Notes: generated by a model from the letters alone, not told the origin. Shown: positions 38,790 to 52,060, numbered from the stretch's first letter. The stretch: DNA of 64,000 nucleotides from Chlorokybus atmophyticus (GCA_009103225.1 RHPI01003642.1:219132-283131), one strand, 5' to 3'. Made by a program: numbers and translations.

Positions 38790-39457
38790 AGCTATTACAT
38801 CAATATCAAGAAACTGCCTGCGCTTGCCCTTGCGAGTCAATGATTGCCGCCTTCCTGGCCGATCAGTGGATGATGACAACCAATTTGTGCTCTTTTGCTG
38901 CTTGTGTGCGTATATGTGTCGCCTTTATGTTCACATGCACCGCATTGCATGTTTTGTACACTACAGGTACAAGTATCACAAAGTGTGCTAGCATGTACCA
39001 CTACCCAAATGTGATTAGCAAGAGCATATCTGTTGATGATGCGTTTCTGCATGGTTGCAAACGTGGACGTGTACATGCCACAAACACGCATATGTATCAA
39101 CCACAGACTCATGATTGTGCCTGCCTGCTGTGCCAGTCAACAGTGTCCTGAAGTGGTCTGCAGGCAGCAGCCTATTGTGTACGTTGGATCATGGGGCCAA
39201 ATGCTGCAGTGTAGCCCGCGCGCTTGCACACCAGCCTGACAGTGTAATGACTCAACAGCACGAGCAACACCACAAACCAGCATTTGCTGCGGTGATGATG
39301 AATGCGCCTCTTACGCAAGTACAATCAATCAAGGGCTGTGGTAGAAGGCCTTCACCCTCTAAGCAGCCCAATACTGGCATCGCTTGGCATGACACAGTGC
39401 AGACAAGTGCAGCACCACATCTTGCAGCATGAGCAGTGCAGCAGCATCATGATATTG
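38790..39457. other. Convergent 3' intergenic region
   Basis: About 670 bp between the CPSF30 and cyclophilin stops. It contains a copy of the dispersed TTTTGTACACTAC motif at about 38935-38970. No gene seen. Confidence 0.5.
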
Positions 39458-40891
39458 TCACATTTCGCCACATTCACTGATAAGACACGGGAATCGCGGT
39501 TTATTGTTGGGGCCTGTCTGCACGTTTTCTAGTTTCCTTACCACTAGCAAGCCGTCGCCCAGGACCCTCTGCGGAGAATAATAATGATAAACAAAACAGC
39601 ACACAGCACCCAGTTAACAGGAGAATGAGAGCAGTACCAAGGCAACATGCACGAGACGCCCCAAAAGCCACGCTCACCCCAAAGATCACATGCTTGTTGT
39701 CTAGCCACTCTGTCTTAGCGCATGTTAGGAAGAACTGCACACAAGGGGATGCAGGACACAGTTAGCGTCAAGCAGCAAAGCACGACACAATCGCTGCAAC
39801 AAACGAACAAATTGTGTAGCCACATGTGTGAGTGTGATGGAGCTGCACTGACCTGGCAGCCGTTTGTATTTGGCCCGCTATTGGCCTGCACAAGCATATG
39901 CAGTTAAGATGATGACGTTACGATATGTGAGCAGACCTATCGCCACAATCAAATGCAAACTGATGCAGCATCGCGTGGACACATTGACATGCTAAAAGCG
40001 CACCATGGACAGAAGTCCTGGCCCCGTGTGCTTCCCTATAAAGTTCTCATCATCAAACCTGCTCCCGTATATGCTCACAGCACCCGTGCCATCACCCTGA
40101 AAAGGGGTGAAAGACATGTCTAAACACAAGTCACCTCTTGGGTTATGCATGTCAACTGTACAGCACAACCTTACCTTGAGGAAATCGCCTCCTTGAATCA
40201 TGAAGTCCTTGATCACGCGGTGGAACTGGCAGTTCTTGTACCCCATGGGCACGCCTGCTTTCCTGCACAAGCACAGCGCACACGCGATCACATTATGCTA
40301 TGCTGATGTAAGAAGTGTGTGCTTGCGAATACTTCAACGCTAAAGAGACAAGCACACTTGCAGGGCAAAAATGGGCGTTGCTCACTTGAACTCGCCGGTG
40401 CACATTTGCCTGCAGCACACGATTTGCTTCAGGTTACAACTTTCGAGTCTCTTTACCATGGCTGGTTTTACGAGTCACAAGCAGCAAGCGGAGCACGTCA
40501 TCCATACGCTGCAACATTTGCAAGTTCACGCAGTTGACGACTGCGCATTCACACTGGCAGAGCGCCACACAATGCACACGCATGCTGCAAACACACACTT
40601 GCTCCTGCAAACTGCACATGCCACTAATCAGTGCTACTTGATCAAGTAAGCGATTACTCACATGCACATGAAAGGAAGTGCAAGGAGTAATCACCCCATC
40701 CCTGACCTGAAGTTCTCGGCTGTTTTGGGCACAATATCCGCGAACAGCTCCACCTTGATCCGGCCGGCGGGCGTCCCCCCGATGGCCACGTCGAAGAAGA
40801 CGACGGGGTTCTTGGGGTTGGGCGCCCGAGCGTGCCACTGGACGCCGTCATGGGAGGTCGGGCCGCCGCCGGACGCCATGCCCGCCGACAT
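39458..40891 (-). CDS. PPIH: Cyclophilin H, spliceosomal peptidyl-prolyl isomerase
   Basis: Cyclophilin H is a prolyl isomerase associated with the U4/U6.U5 tri-snRNP. Seven exons join in phase: 40891-40707, 40409-40386, 40262-40175, 40096-40004, 39885-39853, 39734-39678 and 39568-39458, giving about 196 residues. The start could instead be the in-frame ATG at 40936. Landmarks are [42 protein letters not shown] (catalytic Arg), [55 protein letters not shown] and the exact C-terminal [15 protein letters not shown] and CGEM separate cyclophilin H from cyclophilin A. The 24-nt second exon is unusually short. The N-terminus is about 15-30 residues longer than the human protein and Ala/Gly-rich. 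Confidence 0.95.
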
Positions 40892-40962
40892 CGCCGCCGA
40901 CGCCGCCGACGCACACCTACAAATGGTAGGCTTCAATGCTTGCGCAGAATGAATAGAAGCAA

Positions 40963-40964
<2 letters not shown>

Positions 40965-41002
<38 letters not shown>
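40965..41002. repeat. (CT)19 microsatellite
   Basis: Uninterrupted CT dinucleotides just upstream of the cyclophilin H gene. Confidence 0.95.
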
Positions 41003-41006
<4 letters not shown>

Positions 41007-41924
41007 GCACCTTACTAGTGCAGTGCCAGACAGGGTGTTTAGGTACTAAGTTACATCCCATGCAGGGCCAAGCCATTGTGCATAGCCACATTGTGCTTAA
41101 GCCACCGTGCACGAGTTCCCTCCAGGCTGGTGCATTCATATTATTAAACCCAAGAAGGAAGAGGGTTGCAGTTGACTAACCCCCAAGTAGCTGGTTTGAC
41201 ACTTCCCAGCCTAGCTAACGTTCATTCACTGCAAGTGTAGTTTGGCAAGGCGTAGTGTTGTGTACAAGAACCTGTGTACACAAGATAGTATGCAGATATA
41301 TAGATTAGTAGCATGGTGTCAGGCACATGCAGTCTCATGCCAACACTTCATACCACTATTTTTAACTACACCTAACACGCTCCTTGCCTACCCCGTTAGC
41401 CACACCAGCACGCATGTTGTCAGTCAATTACACAATGATGGCACGTGGTGCCGAGTGTTTAAAGAAATGCGATGCAACGTGTGTACTCTCCCTTGATTTT
41501 GGGTATATGCCATCGGTTTTGCGTATCACATTGCACGCATGAAACATTCATGTATGTTGCATGCACTCTGTGCCGTGCCGTCATGTAGTGTGGGATGCTG
41601 TAGCTAGTTGTTATGATAGATATGCGTGGCGGGAGGACGGTCGCGCAATGGTGTGGTAGCGAGCACGTGACGTTGTACATAGCATGTGGAATACCATCGT
41701 GCGTGCAGAATTCTGAAGGTTTCGCACATGCAGCAATAGCATGCAACATGACACAGCTGCCTGCACGTTGTTATCACCGCGTTGCATACTTTGTACACAG
41801 CATGCAACAATTGTGCCTCCGTGTTCTTTGATACATGCAATTTTGGTGAACTCTGTATACAACGACTTTCCGACTACTGTGTGGCCCAGTATATCATATA
41901 TGTTCAAGACAAGAGGAGGAGAAG
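41003..41924. other. Intergenic region with dispersed-repeat copies
   Basis: About 920 bp without exon character. It holds a copy of the TACCACT...CCCCGTTAG repeat (about 41340-41415) and of the TGCATACTTTGTACAC motif (about 41783-41802). Confidence 0.5.
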
Positions 41925-43340
41925 TTACTTTGCTGCATGCTTCCTCTTTCTCTCTTGCTTCCATTCCTCCCTTACCTTAGCGAGCTGACCAGAGCGTGCG
42001 CGTTCACCGAGTGCGATGTGTTGATAGTGAAGCGAAGACGCGATGAGTAGGCCGAGCAGGCCCGCGAAGACGAGCACCCAGCCAACAAAGCCCGCACACG
42101 CGGAGAGCGGCAGTAGTGCTTGACACCCGTTGATACAAATTTGCACACGTCGATGAACAGGTACGAGGTCTGCGTGCACACATACACGTACGCATCAGTC
42201 AGTGTACAAAAGTCCAAAGCACTACTGTGTGCATGTGCGTGTGCGTGTGACCCTGGATTGGAAGAGTTGCTGTGACTTGCATGACAAACAGCAGATAGAC
42301 ACGTAAGAGAGTGCTGTTGTGCTGTGTGTGACCTGGAACATGTAGAGCCAGGCAACGCTCTTGAAGAAGATTTGGATGGCGAGGGACCATGCCACGTATG
42401 GGGAAGCAGGTGATTGTAAGCAGCACCCAGAAAGCCACGCTCAGCTGTTCATACAGCAGTTATGAGAGGTACATGCAGGTTGGCAAGAAGGGGTCTCTGA
42501 TCCATGCACCCACATTCTACTACTAATACTGACCTGAATGACCCATCTGTCCCAGGGCCTGCGGTTCTGGCCGCCCTGCCCGCGTGTTGCGTGCACGTCG
42601 ATCCAGCCCAGGTAAACCACTCCAGCTGCAAACCAACCAACGTCACGGGTGGGTACTCATGTAGAAACACCTGGCAGATCAAATGCTACAAATGTTACAA
42701 AACAGGTTTTCGGGCGCGGGCAACCACACATGCCAAGCCAAGATGCGCGAGGTTCAATGCGGGATAAGCATTCTGCAAGCATGCATGTGCGCTTGCATGC
42801 TGACAGCTTTGTCGCTCTAAACGTGTACATGTATAAGTATGTGCACATGCGCGTTTTCATCCATGAAAGCACTGCAACATGTTGATGCGTGCACCTGGAC
42901 GGTGGTGGTGGCGACGATGGGGGATTGGATGAAGACGCGTGTGACACACAGCTAGCCAAAACCCCTCCCTGCCCTCCCTCCAACCTGAGGCATGCATGGC
43001 CATGCATGCTTGCAGGCAATATGCAGGGTGTCGAACAAATGCAGTGGCCCACTGTAATGCATACATGCAGCCTTCATGCATGCGCAAACTCCAACTGCAA
43101 CGCGCGCATGCATGCATTGCTGTCGTTTGGCCGGTGGTCGGGTCAGTATAGGGCTTGTGGCCAAATCAGGGCTATGTATGTGATCTTAAGACCACAGTAC
43201 AACGTTGACTCACAGCCACACCAGTCAGCAGCGACAATAAGCAGAGCAGTCGAAGAGCTAAGCCTATGCTGAATGCAAAGCACTGCAGCCTTACCACTCA
43301 CAGCTGCGGCGGTGGCGGAGAAGAAGCCCCCTTTTTCTGT
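41925..43340 (-). CDS. Multipass membrane protein, unidentified, with frame breaks
   Basis: I do not recognise the family. Exon-like pieces in order are about 43340-43308 (KKGASSPPPPQL), about 42948-42893 (LCVTRVFIQSPIVATTTVQ), about 42623-42533 (GVVYLGWIDVHATRGQGG, then RRPWDRWVIQ), about 42446-42333 (LSVAFWVLLTITCFP, then in another frame AIQIFFKSVAWLYMFQ), and 42167-41925 (TSYLFIDVCKFVSTGVKHY, then in another frame FVGWVLVFAGLLGLLIASS and a basic C-terminus KQERKRKHAAK). Splice sites flank each piece. Twice within an exon the protein-like reading changes frame: at about 42395, where one extra C in a CCCC run would explain it, and near 42110-42125. Either the assembly has indels or the gene is decaying. 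About four membrane helices are visible. Confidence 0.55.
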
Positions 43341-43501
43341 GCCGGAGCAAGGGCCTGCTCTCCCACCCTCCCACCCTCAAGCGTAGACTCACCACACGTG
43401 TATGTAAGGGCCAACCAACGTGACCAATGCAAGAAGGGAAAAGGGGCAAGGTCGACCAGCATGCGAGCATCGCTTCAGTTCCACACCTCAGGCTGTTTTC
43501 C

Positions 43502-43964
<463 letters not shown>

Positions 43965-43966
<2 letters not shown>

Positions 43967-44502
43967 TTGCTGACAGCCGTCAAGGTGATGGTCATGATAT
44001 CTCCTGACTGAGCCCTGTCAATGCAATACACGGCATGGTGTGATGCGTAGTGTACCAGCGCGCTTTGTGCACGCGTCAGCACTGAGCGGCTTGGAGGCAA
44101 ACAAGCCATGACTGACGGTCACTTCACCTAACAGCACAGGCCAATGGAGAAGTGACCACCTAAATCAGCGCATAAAAACACACTAGAGTCTTACATATTG
44201 ATGTGTTGTGTGTGGCACTTGGAAGCCATGTGCGCTCAGCATGAATAAGTTGCACTAAAAGCTGTGACTGCGAACTGCACATTCCATCTCGCAATGCCTT
44301 TGTACTAATGCTGTACGATGACGACAAGCTAACCGTCGCGTTCTCTTAGCTATACACTGGCTGCACGTCAACAACATGCAGGCATCGTATGATTAAAATG
44401 ACAGCACAGTACCATTGACACTTGTCGTGGGAAACAAACAGACAGCAGGGTACCATGAGCTGAGCAGACCTCACCCAACTGTGTAGTTACTAGCACCAGA
44501 AT
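43965..44502. other. Intergenic region
   Basis: About 540 bp after the CT tract, before the 3' end of the next minus-strand gene. I see no coding signal. Confidence 0.45.
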
Positions 44503-46487
44503 TCAGCAGTTGTACGGCAACACATACTCTACTCTCCTGCGTATAACCTTCGATGTCAACTCATGCTGTATTCGTGTCTGGAGGTAATGCTTCACTGCGT
44601 GGTCAAAGTCATCATGAGACTTCAGCCACTCTTTGCTGAAGGATGGCACCTGCCACACAGCAACAACAAATGAGTTGCAGTGCAGCAAAGCAAAGTACAC
44701 TCAAACTATGATAAACTGCTCATGACAAGTTGCACGAACACGCATATGGTGTAACGGTCACCTCCATTGTGAGCAGTACAAGCGCATTCCACGCTGGGAT
44801 TGATTTCCCCATGTGCGCGTATGAGCCTGTTTCACTCAGGGCAGGCACCAGTGCGTTAAGCTGCGCACAACACACATCCCATTGAGCACATTGAATCATG
44901 AACCCGTCTTGCATCGTGCAGCTGCTTACCACATCTGCTTGGATGCTGTCCAACGCCTCGACCACAATCACGCCATCCGGACACTTGTCCAAGAACTCTG
45001 CAAGGCGCAGCTGCAATTGCCCGCGTGACTCTTGTGAAGACACCGAACTGTTGGAGTAGTCGCCGCCGATTATGTGAAGCAAGCACCTTGTACTCACGCA
45101 TTGGGAGAAGACAGCACTCACTGCCTGCAACCATGTTGTCTCTTCAGGCCTGCAAGCGAACACACAAGTGCAGTTGTAAGGTACAACGTGCAACTCACTT
45201 GTGCAGCTTTTTGGCTGTTGCCCTGCGTTCGGCCTGCCAGCAGTGCAACCAGTGCTTTTGTGGGTTGAGCGCGTGCACGCAATGCTTGCTTGTCCCCAGC
45301 TTTGGCGCGCACATCATCTATAAAGACTGCAGACCTGCAACCAGTATGACTGTTGTGCATAAGTCGTCACCACACATTGCTGCCCCTCTTTCTCCCTCCC
45401 CACAATACACTCACCCTCACGCACATTTCCAGCCATTCCTCTGTTTGTGGTAGGAAGCTGCTGAGTTCTGCTGCGCTCACGCTTCCATAACATGGTCGCT
45501 GCCTGGATCCGCTCTTGTCTTGTGACAAGAGGGAAACCTGTCCGATCTACGCCAACAATGAACAATGTGTCGGCGGTGCGGTTGTGCAGCACAAATCAAC
45601 ATTGGCACACATACCCTCCAGTTTGGCACTCGTCCTTGGTTCAGGTACAGCATGGCGGCCACGAACAGTATAAGCAGTGGCAACAGGTAGCTGGCAACTG
45701 GGACGCTGCTGCCGCTCGCAGGGTTTGGCACTTCGCCCACGCTTGTGACTTGCGTCACCTCGACTCTGCTTGTCTGAATTACTCTGCGCTTGACCGTAGC
45801 ATCTGCTGTCCCCTCAACGGTCGTCGCTGTTGTCACAGTAGTCGGCTTGGCAACCTGCATCGCGCTTGCGGCTTGTCAACATGATGAACTACACTAGCTG
45901 CCTGAACCATCAACTGGATGAGTCAACTAGAAAGTGTTACTACAGCATGCACGAGCAGTCTTATACGAGTACGACACAGCTTGACATGGCACCCAACACC
46001 AGTGCCAAACCTATGCTGTGAGTGTGCTGATAAATAGCTGTCACACAACTGCTGTGTGCGACTGCTGCTCATATAGCATGTCACTCCCAAGGATGCTGAT
46101 AGCGCATGCCTTGACAATTTCACAATCTCTCACAGGCTTAACCGACGGGGGCTGCACGTGTTGATGGTATTCCTCCTCTTCCTCCTCCTCCTCGGCCGAC
46201 TGCACCTGAGTGGCTGCTAGCACGACACGACCGACAGAGACACTGTGCTGGTCTTCATCGCTGTCTATAACGTACTCGGAGCTGCGCCCTGTGCCAGCAG
46301 GGCTGTCTTCACCACCACCACCACCACCACCACCATCACCACTACCAGCAACAGCCGTGTCCAGCACGTGCTGCTGCTGGACCCTGGACCCAGCAGTTGC
46401 CTGCCGCCGTCTCCTAGAGGATGGCGTCGCCGAGGGCGGAGCCGGAGACTCCTTCAGCTCCCTGCCTGACCTCGTTGACACCGGCAT
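44503..46487 (-). CDS. Single-pass membrane protein with AAA+-like C-terminal domain; candidate torsin cofactor (LAP1/LULL1-like)
   Basis: The start is the ATG at 46487 and the stop is at 44505-44503. Residues 1 to about 135 are basic and then acidic and disordered (SSRRRRQATAGSR; a Glu run). An exon at 45840-45623 has a Thr/Val-rich part and one membrane helix (YLLPLLILFVAAMLYL). Downstream exons encode RQERIQAATMLWKRERSRTQ, VFIDDVRAKAGDKQALRAR, a block with HIIGGDYSNS and CPDGVIVVEALDSIQADVV, another with ALVPALSETGSYAHMGKS and ALVLLTMEV, and the C-terminus FDHAVKHYLQTRIQHELTS. The spacing of the GDY, VIVVEALD and LLTMEV blocks parallels the GTDY, VLVVEEYD and VVLESNVG blocks of the torsin-like protein at 32-34 kb, but I find no Walker A. 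One membrane helix plus a P-loop-less AAA+-like lumenal domain is the design of animal torsin activators. The name is inference, and several splice phases are unresolved. Confidence 0.5.
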
Positions 46488-46669
46488 GGCCGCAAACCAC
46501 CTGACTCAGCTAGCAGCAGCCGGACACCGATGCGCGCAGCTACACCGCCGCCCAGGTGAAGTAACTGCAGTCTGCACGAGTTGTTAACGTCGCTTTAACT
46601 GAGTGGCTTAGCCAAGCAGCGTTAACTGAGGCACAGCTTGGCGGGAAAACTTTGACGGCGGCGGCGGGG

Positions 46670-47092
46670 ATGCGTGCTGGGTTGGTAGGCTTGGCTGCGG
46701 GTGGTTTGCTTGCTACATTGTGGAGCACACTTGACTTGGGGGAGCTCCTGCCGAAGTCTGCCATCCCAGAAGGCGACTGGCTGAAGCATCCGCAACCCTG
46801 GTCTTTTGGCCAGCCGGCGGGGGTCTTCCTGTGGAACGCCCTGACCGTGGTGGTCGTCGTGCTTGGGCTCCGTGCCGCCTACGACCTACTCACCAAACCT
46901 GTGCCAGCTGCGCCTCCTGTAGAGACCCGCCGCCAGCAGGATCAGGTGCGAGTGTTCGCAGCATAGCGTAGCGTGTTGGCCAGATATCGTCTTTGCATGA
47001 ATGGCTGTGGCATTGAGCACTTTATTCAACAGGGATGGAAGCAGTACAGGCAGAAGCGGCCGAAGCAGTCAAAGGCACGAGCTTCTCGCTGA
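46670..47092 (+). CDS. Small two-helix membrane protein, unidentified
   Basis: Two exons join in phase (46670-46945 and 47033-47092), giving 111 residues. It has an N-terminal hydrophobic segment (GLVGLAAGGLLATLW), a polar loop with Trp and Pro (DWLKHPQPWSFGQPAG), a second helix (LTVVVVVLGLRAAYDLL) and a very basic tail (GWKQYRQKRPKQSKARASR). I do not recognise the family. The second exon overlaps the start of the UBE2Q-type gene in a different frame (47035-47092). The intron (GTGCGA...CAACAG) is canonical, and the basic tail in this frame looks like a genuine C-terminus. The start at 46670 is the first ATG in frame. It is divergent from the 44.5-46.5 kb gene, with 182 bp between starts. Confidence 0.7.
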
Positions 47093-48639
47093 TTGGGGTC
47101 AAAGACAAGCGGGTTGTCTTCTCATGCAGAGACGGCGGCGGCTTTTACGTGGATTGCATGGACCCGTCCTTCATCAATGTAGGCACGGATAGCCCAGGTG
47201 TGGCACTATAGCATGCCGTTTGTGACAACATACACACAAGTTGCGTTGTGTGACCAATAACAGTGTGATCTCTAGGCGCTCTGCCCAAGGACTGGCTGGA
47301 GGCCACCGCTGAAGTAGCATTGGACTGCCAAGGCAATATCGGCCGCCTGCTTGCCAAAGCTGCTCGCTTGTACAGTAGAATGTCTGCCAAACAAGGTCGT
47401 TCCATGTCACTAGACAACGCACCGCAGCTTATGGAGGATGCAATGGACCACGAGCAGGTTGTCATGCAAGTGCCTTGGTACTGACGTGCAAGCGTTGCTT
47501 TGTGCTGATTGCGAAGGTTTGTTTGCCAGATGCGTCAACAGGCCACTCCATCCAGTAAGGCGCCATGTTTCTCAAATGACGTTCCTCTACCTTGCCGCAC
47601 ATCATCTGCGCTTGCTACGGCCACCTTGCAAAAGCAACTGGCACTTCTGGCAAAGATGGACACGCGCCGGGAAGGCTTCTTGGCAATGCCTTGTGACAGT
47701 GACCTGTACACCTGGTATGGCATTGTCTCCATGTAACAAGCAGTTTCTTGCGAGTGTCACGTGCAGGCTGCCAGCAGTTAAGTATTGTTTGCCTGCAGGG
47801 ACATCCAGCTGTTTGGTTTCGACGCTTCAGAGCCGCTTGCAAAGGACTTGAAAGCAGCGAAGCGGCACTCTGTAGAGGTAAGCAGTTGGTACATCAAGCT
47901 TTAGTTGCGAGGGAGATGTTCCAGTAAGCTAATGTTGGATTCCTTCGCCATTAGATGCGCGCTGTCTTTTCTGCTGGCTATCCAAATGAACCGCCCTTTT
48001 GTCGCGTGCTCCGACCGAGGTTCAAACCACATACAGGACACGTTGCAAAAGGTATGCAGGTTTGTCCATGCCTGCAATGTTGTTGTCTGCCGCGAGGTTC
48101 GCATGCAACTCACAGCACAACTGACTGCCTTATGCAGGTGGAGCGTTGTGCCTGGAGCTACTCACACCAAGCGGCTGGACACCGGCCAACTCGATAGACG
48201 CCATTTGCATTCAGGTACAGCTGTGCCACATGCTGTTGCATGATTTGGGGTGCTGCATGCGCAAATGGTTGCTTGGGTGGGTGCTGTGGGGAGTTCCTGT
48301 AGGTCGCAATCTGATGTGGTGTTGGTCTTAGATCCGTGCGGCTCTTGCGGATGGGCGCGCTCGCCTGGATTTGAGAAACACCAAGGAGTACGATGAGCAG
48401 CATGCATGGAGGGGCTACCAGGATCTGATGAAAGGACATCGATGGTACTTGTGCATACTTGCGCATATATTTCCTGGTACCCAAGTGCACTGTGCGTAGC
48501 ATGGTAGAGTCTCTCTATGTGCATCTGTTAGTTAAGTCAACAACAATGTCGCAGGGAGTCCCCTGGCGAGTCTCCGGAGGAAGGGAGGTGCAAGAGGCGT
48601 CGCCTAAGCGGGACAGCAATGTGTTTTGCTAAAAGATAG
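47035..48639 (+). CDS. UBE2Q: UBE2Q-type ubiquitin-conjugating enzyme E2
   Basis: This E2 accepts ubiquitin from E1 on a catalytic Cys. Eight exons join in phase: 47035-47197, 47276-47457, 47530-47714, 47799-47877, 47955-48051, 48138-48214, 48332-48444 and 48555-48639, giving 326 residues. The UBC fold begins near WDIQLFGFD. It contains the Q-type signature FSAGYPNEPPFCRVLRPRF, TGHVAKGGALC with catalytic Cys about 240, LELLTPSGWTPANSI, and a tail EEGRCKRRRLS. The wording RPRF...TGHV...GG-C-ELLT-SGW-P is specific to UBE2Q rather than canonical E2s, which have HPN. The N-terminal 140 residues are not recognisable as the RWD domain of animal UBE2Q, but include a helical segment (GNIGRLLAKAARLYSRM). 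The ATG at 47035 is the first in frame and lies inside the last exon of the preceding small protein. Confidence 0.9.
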
Positions 48640-48778
48640 CCCAGTCAAATCAATAAATGCATCAATAGTGGTGAGGTCACAACTGTTGTCACAAATTATC
48701 TGTCCTCCAGTCCATGTGACTTGTGGGGCTTTGTACAATTCAACGACCGGTTATTTACTTGGGGTTGGTTTAGAGAGC

Positions 48779-51700
48779 TTATTGCGTAACTATTTGAAGC
48801 TCCAGCCTGTGTGCTCGATGTCTTCCTGTTGTTCTGCTGGATATGGAAGGTGCTGCGCTCATGCATCGCGCTGCCAGACGCTCTCTCTCACTCCTTGGGA
48901 GCAGCATGCTTGTGCTGGTTGGTCTTCGCGCGAGGGTTTGCATATCAGGTGGTGCCGATGCCGCCCGTGTTGACAGCGTAGTTTTTTGCCTGCACAATCA
49001 ATCAGCATACATCAGTCACAGGCTGGGTAAAGATTTTACATCACAGCAATAACTCGTGCATGTTGGTCGTGCAGTTAGTTGCAACTCACTTGGCTTGCTC
49101 TCTTCGCCAGTCCTTCTGGAGATACATGCGATAGCAGTCTTGGCAAATGGGTCGCTGCATTGGCAGTTGTGTTGACAAGGTGTATAGCTGGCTTCAACTG
49201 CTGCAATGCACTGCCAATGAGTCGTGCGTACCAGCTCGTAGACTAGTCGCCCAAGCTGGTCATGTGGCTGTTGCATCACCTGGGCAGTGATGAGCAGTAG
49301 TTGCAGCTGGCGCGAGACCAGCGAGAATTTACATCAGATGATGGTGTGCGTGACGTTACCGATGGTGGGCAGCGGTCTTGCGGGACATGACATGTTAGTT
49401 GGGCATTCCCACGCTTACCTTGCGCACTTGTATCGGCAGCTCTTGCTCATAGTTAAGGGAAGGCTGGCGTGACACCGCCATGGTTGCTGCCTCTGGGTAT
49501 GATTTGCTCTGCAGCAACAACTGCTTACTCAGCTTACGGCTTCACATAGTCATTATCAATTGTGCAACTCACTTGTGCGGTTGTAAGCGCATGCACTCGT
49601 TAGGGTGCATCGGTATCACAGACTCATACTATCCTCAAAGCCATGCGGTGTCACTCACCCATTGCATTCGCGCGATGTCAACGGCATCTGTGGAAGTCAA
49701 CTGCAGCAGGAAAAGGATGCTAAGCACAAAACGTTAACAACAAACACAGACCGCCAGCGCACCACCATGCATCATCAACCTACCTGCACCCTGGTCATGC
49801 CACTCTTAACAGCCTGCTCCATGAGCGTGTTGTCGCGCTCGTCAAACGCGTCAAGGCCGCCATTGGCATTCTTCACATACCTGCCCACAGATGCAAATTT
49901 ACAACTGACGCAACTGCACATATGGTGCTTATGATGGTAGAGGCTGATTGCGTGCACGCACCATTGCCCTTTCTGCTGCTTGCGCTCCAAAGCATCCAAC
50001 ACTAGCGAGCGCATCGTGATCACGTTGGCCGGCACGCCACATCCAGGCGCATGCGTGACTATCATCCCCACACAGATGTCAATCCAACGCATTATGCAGC
50101 ACTCCGTCTAGGCCTTGACAACCAATGCCGTATTGTCCCAAATGTGATGTGGACAAAGTGCAACCGTACTTGTCTTCTGCAGGCGTTGCCTTGTGACAAA
50201 GCGCTGCCGCTCCAACAGAGTCATCATACTGAAGTTCACCTCCGTTAACAAATCATCGTAGGCGCCACTCACATCCTGCATGAAAAGGGCTCACTATGGC
50301 TTCAGTCGACACTGAATGACAACAACAACAACAACAACAACAACAACAGCAATGACCACAACAGCTAAGCACCTCTTTGGTCGAGTTACCCAACCGCACT
50401 CTGCAGTACTGTCCCCAACACCTCTTCCCCCTGTCCGTGAGGCTGTCACCTTCCCCTAATGCCTTTATGCGAGGAGCCAACATCGCCTTCTCACCCAACC
50501 TAAACCCCTTAACCTGGATCAGAGATAACCACAGTAAGAACCTCATGTGTGTCTTCGTGCGTGCATGTGTCTCTGTGCACAACCACTTGCTTGTATGAAG
50601 TAGCAGCGTCCGTCTTCCCCACGCACAAAGTCCGCCACGAGTTCCGCGAAAACACGCCTCAAGTTGCGTGACGCATGCTGCGCGATCGCGGCTGTCGCCA
50701 TGACCGCCTCTTTGGTCCACGGCGCACTCGTCGCCTGGACACAATGCGGACACATCTCATGTCGTGTCGGGCAATTGCGGACGTTTAGTAACATCTCACT
50801 GCACTGTACCAGCATTATTGTGGTGGCATGAGGTGCTTCCGTGGTGGTCAAGTACGCGTGCGCGTTGTTGGCGCGGGGCGTGGGCCAGCTGGCGTTCATG
50901 TTGTTGATGGTGCTATGAAAGTTGGTGTTGGTGGTGGTGCTACTACTACCAGCTGGCATCGTGGCACGCCGCATGTCCAAACCCGGCACGGACTGCGAAC
51001 CCTCCTTGCCTGTGATTGAGTGACATCAGATGCAACGCACATGCACACGCATGTTCTCTGTCTACACACACATACACACACACACATTGCTCTGACTGAC
51101 ATGCACGCCCCTTGCCTGAGCGCTTGCGTGTCAGGATGCGTTGCGTTGGTGAGGCAGGCGGTGACAACCTAGCGTTACCCCCTATCGACGTCGTGTCGAT
51201 GAAGTTGCTCTGCGTTCGCGTGTTGGCGCCGCCGAAGAGGAGTGAAGCGTTGTGCTGGGCCACATTGGAGATGAGAAATACCTGGATGTGCGTGTGTGAC
51301 TATGTGTACACGGGCTCGTGTGTGTCGCATGCGCACGTACGCATGCACGTGTGTGTGCAGTTACGTGTTTGTGTGTGTGCCACATGCATGTTTGTAAGTG
51401 TGGGCGAAGAGAGTGTGCACAAGGAGATGGTGGTTTGAGTTTGAGAGGCGTGTGATGTACCTGTGGTGGTGTTCTGGAGTTTGCCTGCCACCGCACCCGC
51501 ACGATGGCCGCGCGCGCTCCCCTCCCCCGCACGTACGCCTGCCCCATGCACCGCGCATGCGGAGGCGCATCCAACCACCGCTTCGCCTCCTCCACACTGC
51601 ACAACACAAAGGGTGTTCACGCAATGTCAAACTCACACGCATCTCCACAACTCAACAACAACAACAACACTCACGTCTTAAGCACAGCGATCTCATTCTT

Positions 51701-52029
51701 GTTGCCACCCGCAGGGTGCGGCCACTTGGCCACAGCAAACGGCTGCGGTAGCAGCTGCACTTGCACTTGTCCTCCTTGTTGCTGCTGCTGTTGTTGTTGT
51801 TGTTGTTGTTGCGCACGCGGGCTCGCGGGTGTCACATGTTCACAGTTGTTGGACTCGGCACGTCGTGCTGCTTGCGTCGGTCTCGCGCTGAGTGGCGGCG
51901 ACGATCCCGGGGTTATAGTTAGAGGGGAGAAGGCGAAGGAAGAAGAGGAGGAGGAGGTGAGGTCGCGGACGGCCTCGTGGACGACGACGTGACCGCCGGG
52001 ACTGGTGCTGTAGCGCTGGGAGGGAGAGA

Positions 52030-52060
<31 letters not shown>

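Noticed and set aside
46140-46200. Acidic repeat as evidence for a chromatin protein
   Set aside because: A short Glu run from a CTC-rich stretch is common in disordered regions and is not diagnostic.
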